Origin: an uncultured beta proteobacterium | Lineage (GTDB): Bacteria; Pseudomonadota; Gammaproteobacteria; Burkholderiales; Burkholderiaceae_C | Reading direction: 5' to 3' | Assembly: GCA_903958915.1 (NCBI GenBank) | Contig: CAJBVC010000170.1 | Coordinates: 1-6,353, forward strand | DNA: 6,353 nt | Shown: one piece after another, positions 1 to 5,905 of the stretch | How the letters are laid out: the number at the start of each line of letters is the position of its first letter | Position numbering within the stretch: position 1 is the first letter of the stretch | The notes under the pieces: model-generated | Told to the model about the DNA's origin: nothing | What the model saw: the letters and a program-made list of their open reading frames with translations, nothing else | Databases searched by the model: none | Made by a program: the position numbers and the translations under genes

Positions 1-1236
1 GCCATCGCAGGCATGGTCTCCAGTCTGGATCCGCATTCCCAGTACTTTGACAAAAAGTCGTTCAAGGAGTTCAAAGAGGGCACTTCCGGCAAGTTCGTCG
101 GCGTCGGCATTGAAATCACACAGGAAGACGGTCTGGTCAAGGTGGTGTCTCCCATTGAGGGCTCGCCGGCATTTCGCGCCGGTCTCAAAACCAACGACCT
201 CATCACCCGGGTTGACGAAACGGCTGTCAAAGGTCTTTCCCTCAACGAAGCGGTGAAGCGCATGCGGGGTGAGCCCAACACCAAGGTGGTGCTGACGATC
301 TTCCGCAAGGATGAAAACCGCACCTTCACCGCCAGCATCATCCGCGAAGAGATCAAGCAGCAGTCGGTACGCGCCAAGGTAATTGAACCCGGTTACGCCT
401 GGATTCGGATCAGCCAGTTCCAGGAGCGCACCGTCGAAGACTTCACCCGCAAGATTGACGAAATCTACAAGGCCGACCCGCGCATCAAGGGCATGGTGCT
501 GGACCTGCGCAATGACCCGGGCGGCCTGCTCAACGCTGCAGTGGCCGTCTCTTCGGCATTTCTGCCCGAGAACGTCACGATTGTCTCGACCAACGGGCAA
601 ACGCCCGATAGCAAGCAGACACTCAAAGCCACGGTACGTGACTACCTGGGACGCGAAGGTGGTGACCCACTGAAATCCCTGCCAGCCGCGATCAAGAAGG
701 TGCCGTTGATTGTGCTCGTCAACGAAGGTTCGGCATCGGCCAGCGAGATCGTGGCCGGCGCATTGCAGGACCACAAACGGGCCACCATCATGGGCAGCCA
801 GACTTTTGGCAAGGGCTCGGTGCAAACCTTCCGTCCCCTGGGGCCGGAGACCGGGTTGAAGATCACCACCTCGCGCTATTACACACCCAGCGGCAAATCC
901 ATCCAGGCCAAGGGCATCGTGCCAGATGTGATGGTGGATGACACCGAAGAAGGCAGTCCCTTCGCTGCCCTGCGGATGCGGGAAGCCGACCTCGGAAAGC
1001 ATCTCGGAAGTGGCCAGGGCGAAGAGGTGAAAGACGAGACGCGGGAAAAAGCGCGTGAGGAAGCCCTCAAGCGCCTGGAAGAAGAAGCCAAAAAACCGAT
1101 TGCCGATCGGCGTCTGCCCGAATTCGGAACCGACAAGGACTTTCAGCTTCTGCAGGCCATTAATCAACTTAAAGGCAAGCCTGTGCTGGTGAGCAAAACC
1201 CAGGTGGAGCGCAAGGAAGAAACCAAAGAGAACTGA
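1..1236 (+). CDS. ctpA: S41 family C-terminal processing peptidase (CtpA/Prc type), 5'-truncated by the window
   Basis: A carboxyl-terminal processing protease that would cleave proteins near their C-terminus in the periplasm or at the cell envelope. The reading frame is open from base 1. The codons before the first ATG (13) read A-I-A-G and continue into the family block MVSSLDPHSQYFD, so ATG 13 is internal; the signal peptide and about 60-100 N-terminal residues lie upstream. A PDZ domain spans roughly 85-310, with the carboxylate-binding loop near FVGVGIEI. The peptidase core follows, with LDLRNDPGGLL at 499-531. The catalytic serine is the middle one of SASAS (codon 736-738) and the general-base lysine of FGKG is at 811-813. 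Their 25-residue spacing equals that of Ser430/Lys455 in E. coli Prc, and the Prc Asp441 and Gln459 equivalents are also present. The last ~80 residues are highly charged and rich in Glu and Lys. The stop is 6 bases before the next gene. The family is certain; the exact substrate is unknown. Confidence 0.95.
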   Translation, partial: AIAGMVSSLDPHSQYFDKKSFKEFKEGTSGKFVGVGIEITQEDGLVKVVSPIEGSPAFRAGLKTNDLITRVDETAVKGLSLNEAVKRMRGEPNTKVVLTIFRKDENRTFTASIIREEIKQQSVRAKVIEPGYAWIRISQFQERTVEDFTRKIDEIYKADPRIKGMVLDLRNDPGGLLNAAVAVSSAFLPENVTIVSTNGQTPDSKQTLKATVRDYLGREGGDPLKSLPAAIKKVPLIVLVNEGSASASEIVAGALQDHKRATIMGSQTFGKGSVQTFRPLGPETGLKITTSRYYTPSGKSIQAKGIVPDVMVDDTEEGSPFAALRMREADLGKHLGSGQGEEVKDETREKAREEALKRLEEEAKKPIADRRLPEFGTDKDFQLLQAINQLKGKPVLVSKTQVERKEETKEN

Positions 1237-1242
1237 TGCGCC

Positions 1243-2001
1243 ATGCAGGACTCCGAACTGCTGCGCTACTCGCGCCACATTCTGCTCGACGACATTGGTA
1301 TTGAAGGCCAGACCCGGATTACGCAGTCCAGAGTGCTGATTGTCGGTGCGGGCGGACTTGGGTCTCCGGTGGCCATGTACCTTGCCTGTGCGGGGGTCGG
1401 GCATATCACCCTGGTGGACCATGATGTGGTGGACCTTACCAACCTGCAACGCCAGATCGCGCATCACACGCACAGCGTAGGCGCGTCCAAGGTAAGCTCG
1501 GCCGCAACCACCTTGCACGAACTCAATCCGCTGGTGCAGGTGGCGGCGTGCAATACACGCGCCGACAACGTGTTTCTGGCGCAGCATGTTCCTCAGTCTG
1601 ACGTTGTAATCGACTGCTGCGACAACTTCGCTACCCGCCATGCGGTCAACAGCGCCTGCGTTCACTTTGCAAAGCCCCTGGTCTCCGGCGCCGCCATCCG
1701 GTTCGATGGCCAGATCAGTGTGTACGACCCCCGCAGCGGAAAACATCCCTGCTACGCCTGCGTTTTTCCGGCCAATGCGCAGTTGGAAGAAACACGCTGC
1801 GCCACCATGGGGGTCTTTGCGCCCTTGGTCGGCATCATCGGAACCATGCAGGCTGCAGAAGCACTCAAACTCCTGTGCGGCGTGGGCACAACACTTGCCG
1901 GGCGCTTGCTGATGCTGGATGCGCGCAGCATGGAGTGGACAGAGGTGCAACTGCCGCGCGATCCGAACTGTTCCGTTTGTGGTCCTAATTCCAGCCTTTA
2001 G
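1243..2001 (+). CDS. moeB: MoeB/ThiF/HesA-family adenylyltransferase (E1-like)
   Basis: A cytoplasmic E1-like enzyme that adenylates the C-terminal glycine of a small ubiquitin-like sulfur carrier: MoaD for molybdopterin, or ThiS for thiamine. It has 252 residues, close to E. coli MoeB. The nucleotide loop GAGGLGSP is at 36-42. MoeB catalytic residues map with a constant offset of three: R11, D59, R70 (in NLQRQ), K83 and D127 (in CCDNF). The zinc cysteines are two CxxC pairs, C170/C173 and C243/C246. A cysteine at 186 (TRCATMG) sits where MoeB has Cys187. There is no rhodanese domain, unlike MoeZ or MOCS3. ATG 1243 is chosen because it gives the normal N-terminus with RYSRHI; the ribosome site before it is weak. 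The 6-base spacing from the protease gene suggests co-transcription. No moaD, thiS, moaE or thiG is visible, so the sequence does not settle MoaD versus ThiS as partner, and many betaproteobacteria may use one enzyme for both. Confidence 0.9.
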   Translation: MQDSELLRYSRHILLDDIGIEGQTRITQSRVLIVGAGGLGSPVAMYLACAGVGHITLVDHDVVDLTNLQRQIAHHTHSVGASKVSSAATTLHELNPLVQVAACNTRADNVFLAQHVPQSDVVIDCCDNFATRHAVNSACVHFAKPLVSGAAIRFDGQISVYDPRSGKHPCYACVFPANAQLEETRCATMGVFAPLVGIIGTMQAAEALKLLCGVGTTLAGRLLMLDARSMEWTEVQLPRDPNCSVCGPNSSL

Positions 2002-2050
2002 GTCCGGCAGTTCCTGTTAGACTTTCAGACATCCGGCACCCATTTCGATC

Positions 2051-2845
2051 GTGGCCCCAAAGACACCCTCCCCCCTCATTGAGTTGCAGCAATTACAGCT
2101 CGATGACGCACGCGCCCTGCTCGACCATGAAATGGGTTTGGCCTTGGCGCCTTCCGAATCGTCGCCGACCGAGTACCTGCAGGGAATCATCAATGGGCTG
2201 TGCGAATTGTCATTGAAGGACCCGTTGACGGGTTTGGCCAACCGCAGGCACTTTCGAACCGTTCTGGAGCGCGCCATCGATGTGGTGGCACGCTCAGGGG
2301 AACCGGCACTGTTGCTGATGCTTGACATTGACCATTTCAAGAAAGTCAACGACACCTACGGTCATCCTGCGGGTGACCTCGTGCTGCAAGCGGTGGCGCG
2401 TTGCCTGGGCAAGTGCGTGCGCCCTATGGACACGGTGGCACGTTACGGCGGCGAGGAGTTTGCAGTCATTCTGCCCAATTGCCATACATCTTTCGGCGCC
2501 ACGGTGGCTGAACGTATTCGCGAGTCGATCGAGAATTTGGTGGTCCAGGTCTCACCTGGCGTGAATCTCAAGGTGACAACCAGTGTCGGTGGCGCTTACG
2601 CGCCAGAGTGGGTTCGGTCAACAACTTCGCTGTGGACCGAGCGGGCCGATTTGCAGCTCTACCGTGCCAAAAAAGAAGGCCGCAATCGCGTATTTCTGGA
2701 CCAGCAGCAGGAAATCTTTGTCAGTGCAGAAGAGAAGAATCTTCTGTTTGGCCATCTGGCCCTGGGCGAGCCAGCCTGGATTGAAAGTGTTACCGGCGAT
2801 CTGTCAGGCGCATCGGCCGGCGGCGCTACGCAAAGGGTTAATTGA
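2051..2845 (+). CDS. GGDEF-domain diguanylate cyclase, soluble, with intact I-site
   Basis: Predicted to make cyclic di-GMP from two GTP. It has 264 residues, no membrane segment and no recognisable sensor domain. A ~50-residue Leu/Gln-rich N-terminal stretch, likely helical, precedes a complete GGDEF domain at about 52-218. Visible motifs: DPLTGLANRR (57-66); LDIDHFKKVND (91-101), whose Asp92 is the metal ligand; the signature GGEEF (133-137); and the closing YRAKKEGRNRV (204-214). An RxxD inhibitory site (R124-D127) sits five residues before GGEEF, so product feedback inhibition is likely. The last ~45 residues are low in complexity. The start is uncertain: GTG 2051 is the best candidate after the in-frame stop at 2018-2020. 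It has no strong Shine-Dalgarno, and the first in-frame ATG (2132) would remove 27 residues without touching the domain. The gene ends in TGATG with the ATPase gene, so the two are probably translationally coupled. Its input signal is unknown. Confidence 0.92.
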   Translation: MAPKTPSPLIELQQLQLDDARALLDHEMGLALAPSESSPTEYLQGIINGLCELSLKDPLTGLANRRHFRTVLERAIDVVARSGEPALLLMLDIDHFKKVNDTYGHPAGDLVLQAVARCLGKCVRPMDTVARYGGEEFAVILPNCHTSFGATVAERIRESIENLVVQVSPGVNLKVTTSVGGAYAPEWVRSTTSLWTERADLQLYRAKKEGRNRVFLDQQQEIFVSAEEKNLLFGHLALGEPAWIESVTGDLSGASAGGATQRVN

Positions 2846-2847
2846 TG
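2832..2847 (+). promoter_or_regulatory. Ribosome site and TGATG stop-start overlap coupling cyclase to ATPase
   Basis: AAAGGG at 2832-2837 lies inside the last cyclase codons and is 7 bases before ATG 2845. The cyclase stop TGA (2843-2845) shares its last base with this ATG. The arrangement favours re-initiation by ribosomes finishing the cyclase and fixes the ATPase start. Confidence 0.7.
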
Positions 2848-3681
2848 TCGGACGTTATCAACCCCACCCAACCCAAACCGCCAGAGGCGGCGGTACCGCT
2901 CAAGCCGCTGGGCAAGGTGTTGGCGGTTACCAGCGGTAAGGGCGGCGTCGGCAAGACTTTTGTGTCTGCCAATCTTGCTGCCGCGTTGGCCAAGCTAGGC
3001 CAAAGGGTGCTGGTGCTGGATGCCGACCTTGGCCTTGCCAATCTGGACGTAGTCCTGAACTTGTACCCCAAGATCACGCTGCATGATGTTTTCACTGGCA
3101 AGGCAAAACTCGAAGACGCAATCATCCGGGCTCCAGGCGGCTTTTCCGTGTTGCTTGCGGGCTCTGGCATGGTGGAATATTCGCGCCTGACACCCGAGGT
3201 GCGCGATGATTTCCTGCGCATCATGTCTGGGCTGGTGCCCCACTACGACATCGTACTGCTCGACACCGGCGCGGGCATTTCTGACGTAGTGCTTTTTGCC
3301 GTGTCGCTCGCCTCCGAGGTAATTGTGGTGGCGACTCCCGAGCCCACCTCCCTGACCGATGCCTACGCAACCATCAAGGTTCTGGTGGGCCAGCAGAAAC
3401 GCCAGAATATTCGCATGGTGATCAACCAGACGGCCCGGCTGGGTGACGGGCGTGCCATTACCGTGCAGTTGCAACAGGTGCTCGACCGTTTTGTAACGAC
3501 CGAGCCTGGCCGCCCTCTCAAATTGCTGCACATGGGAGACATTCCGGCCGACCCGACCGTACGGCAGGCCATCATGCGCCGCCAGTTGTTGATGCAATCA
3601 GCACCTAGTTGCCCGGCTGCGCTGGCCATCGCCCAACTGGCGCTGAAGATCGAAGACGCCGTCATCCACCGCGGCGCCTGA
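2845..3681 (+). CDS. MinD/ParA-family ATPase, FleN (FlhG/YlxH)-like
   Basis: A 278-residue P-loop ATPase of the MinD/ParA superfamily, closest in appearance to FleN/FlhG, which controls flagellar number and placement. The deviant Walker A is GKGGVGKT at 31-38, with signature Lys32 and Lys37. The switch I region DADLGLANLD (59-68) is typical of MinD/FleN. Walker B is IVLLDTGAG (136-144) with Asp140. ATPEPTSLTDAYA (163-175) is a strongly FleN/MinD-like block. A ~22-residue N-terminal tail rich in Pro precedes the domain. The C-terminal helix after 258 could be membrane- or partner-facing, but it is not clearly a MinD targeting sequence. ATG 2845 is chosen over the TTG just before it: AAAGGG at 2832-2837 is spaced 7 bases from this ATG. 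The gene overlaps the cyclase stop by one base. No flagellar gene is in view, so the FleN role is inferred; a generic polar organiser or a BcsQ-like role is possible. Confidence 0.88.
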   Translation: MSDVINPTQPKPPEAAVPLKPLGKVLAVTSGKGGVGKTFVSANLAAALAKLGQRVLVLDADLGLANLDVVLNLYPKITLHDVFTGKAKLEDAIIRAPGGFSVLLAGSGMVEYSRLTPEVRDDFLRIMSGLVPHYDIVLLDTGAGISDVVLFAVSLASEVIVVATPEPTSLTDAYATIKVLVGQQKRQNIRMVINQTARLGDGRAITVQLQQVLDRFVTTEPGRPLKLLHMGDIPADPTVRQAIMRRQLLMQSAPSCPAALAIAQLALKIEDAVIHRGA

Positions 3682-3711
3682 AACGCGCTTTCGCTGCCAC
3701 GCCCCCTGCTG

Positions 3712-3726
3712 GTGCCCACCGGGCGC
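3712..3726. terminator. Possible weak bidirectional terminator hairpin between convergent genes
   Basis: The 46-base gap between the two convergent stops contains a 6-base-pair stem (GTGCCC with GGGCGC, one G-U pair) closed by the triloop ACC. The two gene ends can also pair: GCGCCTGA (3674-3681, including the ATPase stop) is the exact inverse of TCAGGCGC (3728-3735, including the opposing stop). No T-tract follows on either strand, so this is not a canonical intrinsic terminator. It may only slow polymerase or protect 3' ends. Confidence 0.3.
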
Positions 3727-3727
3727 A

Positions 3728-4579
3728 TCAGGCGCTGACGATCCACCCTTCCAGCAGGTCCATATCCAACGGCAAACCGTAGCGTGCGTGCCCCTGGACG
3801 TGCTGTATTGCCGCCCAGGCCGCCTGCATCAGGCACAGCACGGCGTCCAGTGCATCACCACTGGGATCTTCCACCAGTGCATCACGCTGGGCATTGGTTA
3901 GCTTGAGTTGTAGCGCAAGTCGGGTTCGACCCGCTTCCAGTGCCGTCAACAGGTCCTTGCGGGCGATCAACCGATCGGTCGTCTGCTTCGCACGGTCATC
4001 ACTCTTGTAGCTGCGCTGCCCCAGAACTTCGCGTGCCAGTAACCCCGGGTACGCCTCCAGGCCGACCCGCAACACTCCATCGTCCGACGCCTTCGCAGGC
4101 ATCAATCCCGGCAGAAACACCCCCGCATCGATCAGGCGCGGAACTCCTGCATGCAGCATGTAGGCCACCGGTGGATTGACCCACTTCATCGAAGGGCTGG
4201 AACCTGCTGGCCGGTCGGTCTTGCGGTGTGCGAACTTGGCGCCCTTGGGCCGCGCGTCGCAAAAAGCAGCAAACTGAGCACGGAGGTCGGCACGGCTGAG
4301 CGATGCAAACTGTCTGATGCACGGCTCCCATTGCAGTGGCCAGCCCAATGTTTCTATCAGTTCGCGCGGCAGACCGAATGGAAGATCAAAGGCTCCAATC
4401 CATGACTGTGGCTGCTTCAACCAGTCGGAGAAATCTTCGAGACTGCTGATCCGCTCTAATTTTGATAGCTGGATACGCCCGCCACTCAAGCGTCCCAGTG
4501 CAATTACGATGCTCTTTCGCGGCGACGGGCTGGAGGAAAAATCGCAGCCCAACAGCAACCCTTCGTGCATGCTATCCAT
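3728..4579 (-). CDS. DUF429 family protein, predicted RNase H-like fold
   Basis: A 283-residue protein of the DUF429 family, which is classed by fold as an RNase H-like predicted nuclease. Its substrate and biological role are unknown. It opens on the first strand with GCDFSSSP (11-18, Asp13), followed by IGAFDLPFGLP (61-71, Asp65), KWVNPPVAYML (132-142), LEAYPGLLAR (174-183, Glu175) and GDALDAVLCLMQAA (241-254, Asp242 and Asp245). These acidic residues are spread as expected for a metal-binding RNase H-type site; assigning catalysis to them is inference. No signal peptide or membrane segment is seen. ATG 4579 overlaps the end of the transporter gene by 8 bases; ATG 4570 is an equally plausible start, one base past the transporter stop. 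An open frame extends upstream to 4708, but that extra Arg/Cys/Trp-rich part is just transporter coding in another frame. It is the last gene of the leftward operon. Confidence 0.82.
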   Translation of the reverse strand: MDSMHEGLLLGCDFSSSPSPRKSIVIALGRLSGGRIQLSKLERISSLEDFSDWLKQPQSWIGAFDLPFGLPRELIETLGWPLQWEPCIRQFASLSRADLRAQFAAFCDARPKGAKFAHRKTDRPAGSSPSMKWVNPPVAYMLHAGVPRLIDAGVFLPGLMPAKASDDGVLRVGLEAYPGLLAREVLGQRSYKSDDRAKQTTDRLIARKDLLTALEAGRTRLALQLKLTNAQRDALVEDPSGDALDAVLCLMQAAWAAIQHVQGHARYGLPLDMDLLEGWIVSA

Positions 4580-5453
4580 GTCCCAGCGCCATGACGCCCG
4601 CTGCGATGCAGGCCGCTCCGGCCAGGCGCGCCTTGCGGTCTCCTTCGCCCAACAGGTGCCCGCCCAGCAGCGCTGCGAACAGCATCGACACCTCGCGCGC
4701 GGGTGCAACGTGGCTCAAGGGTGCCACTTGCATGGCGTACAGCACCATCACGTAAGAGACCGGGCTGACGATCCCGACGAACAGTGCGTACTTCCACTGC
4801 TGGCGCCACAGGTGCAGCGCGGCGCCCGTGTCACGCAGGACAACCGGCAGTAGAAAGAGCAGCCGGATGAAACTGCCAAAGTAGTCCAGCAGAATGGGAG
4901 ACAACAGCAAGACCTTCACGCCATAGCCGTCCACCACGGTGTAGCTGGCAATGAAGCAACCGGTCACCAAGCCATAACGAACACCCCTGAGAATGCGCAA
5001 ACGCTGGTTCGTGTCATGGGCAGCGTGCCACAGTCCGGTGCCGCCAGCAATCAGAAAGACGCCGACCACCACGCCGAGAATGCCAACCCCTCCAAGGGCG
5101 GAAACCTGCTCGCCCAGCAGCAGCACCGCCACTAGCGACGACAAAAGCGGCCCGGATCCGCGTGCCAGGGGATAGACCACGGTGAGATCGGCTTTGCGGT
5201 ACCCTCGCAACAGCACGACGTAGTACACGACATGCAGGATGCCACTGACCGCCACAAGCGCCCAATGCGACACGCCCCATTGCGGCAGCTGCTGGTACCC
5301 CAGCCACAATCCGAGTGGCGCCCAGAACACCAGCATGACCACCACGGTAAAGAAGGCAAAGCGCGCGTCGCCTTGCGCCTTTTTGGCAGCGATATTCCAG
5401 GATGCGTGAATCAGCCCTGCAAGGACAACCAGCGCTAGCGCGGAGCCCGGCAT
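4572..5453 (-). CDS. EamA/DMT-superfamily transporter, ten predicted helices
   Basis: A 293-residue inner-membrane protein of the drug/metabolite transporter superfamily, made of two EamA repeats. Hydrophobic segments fall near residues 4-22, 32-51, 63-82, 91-113, 119-138, 157-176, 183-205, 221-240, 250-270 and 277-292. The HASWN motif near residue 16 and YPLARGSGPLL (94-104) are typical of one EamA subgroup. The end-of-repeat signature LLLGEQVS (111-118) is echoed by LLGEGDRKARLAG (267-279) in the second half, showing the internal duplication. Members export or import small metabolites such as amino acids or their analogues; the substrate cannot be read here. It starts 12 bases after the BLUF stop with no strong Shine-Dalgarno, and its end overlaps the DUF429 gene start, so coupling with both neighbours is likely. 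The family call is firm; any role linked to light or pterins would be inference from position only. Confidence 0.9.
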   Translation of the reverse strand: MPGSALALVVLAGLIHASWNIAAKKAQGDARFAFFTVVVMLVFWAPLGLWLGYQQLPQWGVSHWALVAVSGILHVVYYVVLLRGYRKADLTVVYPLARGSGPLLSSLVAVLLLGEQVSALGGVGILGVVVGVFLIAGGTGLWHAAHDTNQRLRILRGVRYGLVTGCFIASYTVVDGYGVKVLLLSPILLDYFGSFIRLLFLLPVVLRDTGAALHLWRQQWKYALFVGIVSPVSYVMVLYAMQVAPLSHVAPAREVSMLFAALLGGHLLGEGDRKARLAGAACIAAGVMALGHG

Positions 5454-5465
5454 CCGCTGGAAAAA

Positions 5466-5888
5466 TCAGGCACGCCCGATGATCGAGGCTGTGGCCATCA
5501 GTTCTTCCAGCAGTGCCAGCGACACCTCGCCGGAGACCGAGTAGGGATAGAGTTCAGGCTTTTCGGCATACTTGAGCAGGATGCTGGCATTGATTTTGGA
5601 CATGTTGACCTGGCCCATGGTCCAGCCACCAAACCGTCGCTCAGAGATTTCCTCGTAGTGGAGCAACACCACGTCCTTGTGGCGCACGTCCTTCTGGATA
5701 TGACCGTACAGATCACTCACCGGCATGCGACCGCCTTCGATGGCCTGCAGAAAGATTCCACCGCCATAGCAAAGAATGCCTGTGATGCCACAAGTGGGGT
5801 TGTACTGGCGTGCCTTGGAGAGAATGTCTTCGATCGCATCGGCGCTCGGGTCCACCGCGCGACTGGCATACAACAAACGTACCAACAT
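5466..5888 (-). CDS. Short BLUF-domain blue-light photoreceptor
   Basis: A 140-residue blue-light sensor that binds FAD. Nearly the whole protein is a BLUF domain (about 1-95) followed by a short helical cap, with no fused output domain, as in the PixD/YcgF-like short BLUF class. Flavin-site residues are all present when counted from ATG 5888: Tyr7 in LLYAS, Asn30 in YNPTCGITGIL, Gln48 in IFLQAIEG, and Trp89 with Met91 in GGWTMG. The Tyr-Gln pair is the switching hydrogen-bond system of this family. ATG 5888 is preferred over an upstream TTG at 5897: homologues typically begin close to LVRLLYAS, and the site AGGAAAGG lies 9 bases before the ATG. It begins 5 bases after the folE stop. Signal output must pass through a protein partner, which is not identifiable here. 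A diguanylate cyclase is encoded on the opposite strand about 2.6 kb away, but nothing shows they interact. Confidence 0.94.
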   Translation of the reverse strand: MLVRLLYASRAVDPSADAIEDILSKARQYNPTCGITGILCYGGGIFLQAIEGGRMPVSDLYGHIQKDVRHKDVVLLHYEEISERRFGGWTMGQVNMSKINASILLKYAEKPELYPYSVSGEVSLALLEELMATASIIGRA

Positions 5889-5905
5889 GGCGTTCAACCT
5901 TTCCT
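5889..5905 (-). promoter_or_regulatory. Ribosome binding site deciding the BLUF start
   Basis: On the minus strand AGGAAAGG stands 9 bases before ATG 5888. Relative to the alternative TTG (5897), the same purine run directly abuts the start codon, which is too close. This supports ATG 5888 as the BLUF start. Confidence 0.6.

Noticed and set aside
2003..2038. Direct repeat TCCGGCA at 2003-2009 and 2032-2038
   Set aside because: Seven bases in a GC-rich gap is expected by chance, with no symmetry or promoter to make it an operator.
2002..2050. Possible promoter between the moeB-like and cyclase genes (TAGACT at 2018-2023)
   Set aside because: TAGACT is only a partial -10 match and no -35 box lies at suitable spacing, so I do not call a promoter.
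2842..2844. TTG as start of the ATPase gene
   Set aside because: It adds a single residue before an ATG that has correctly spaced AAAGGG. ATG 2845 is the natural start.
2995..3597. 200-codon open frame on the minus strand inside the ATPase gene
   Set aside because: It is fully antisense to a gene with clear Walker motifs, is His- and Gly-rich, and matches no family I recognise. It is a GC-content shadow.
4580..4708. Upstream extension of the DUF429 gene to a start at 4708
   Set aside because: The added 43 residues are Arg-, Cys- and Trp-rich and overlap the transporter coding region by 137 bases. The DUF429 fold begins only at the GCDFSS strand after ATG 4579 or 4570.
4317..4853. 178-codon open frame on the plus strand across the DUF429 and transporter genes
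   Set aside because: It is antisense to two well-supported genes and its composition is rich in Arg, Ser, His and Gln with no domain pattern.
5889..5897. TTG 5897 as start of the BLUF gene, giving a 4-base overlap with folE
   Set aside because: The purine-rich site abuts this codon, while ATG 5888 has proper spacing and gives the usual N-terminus.
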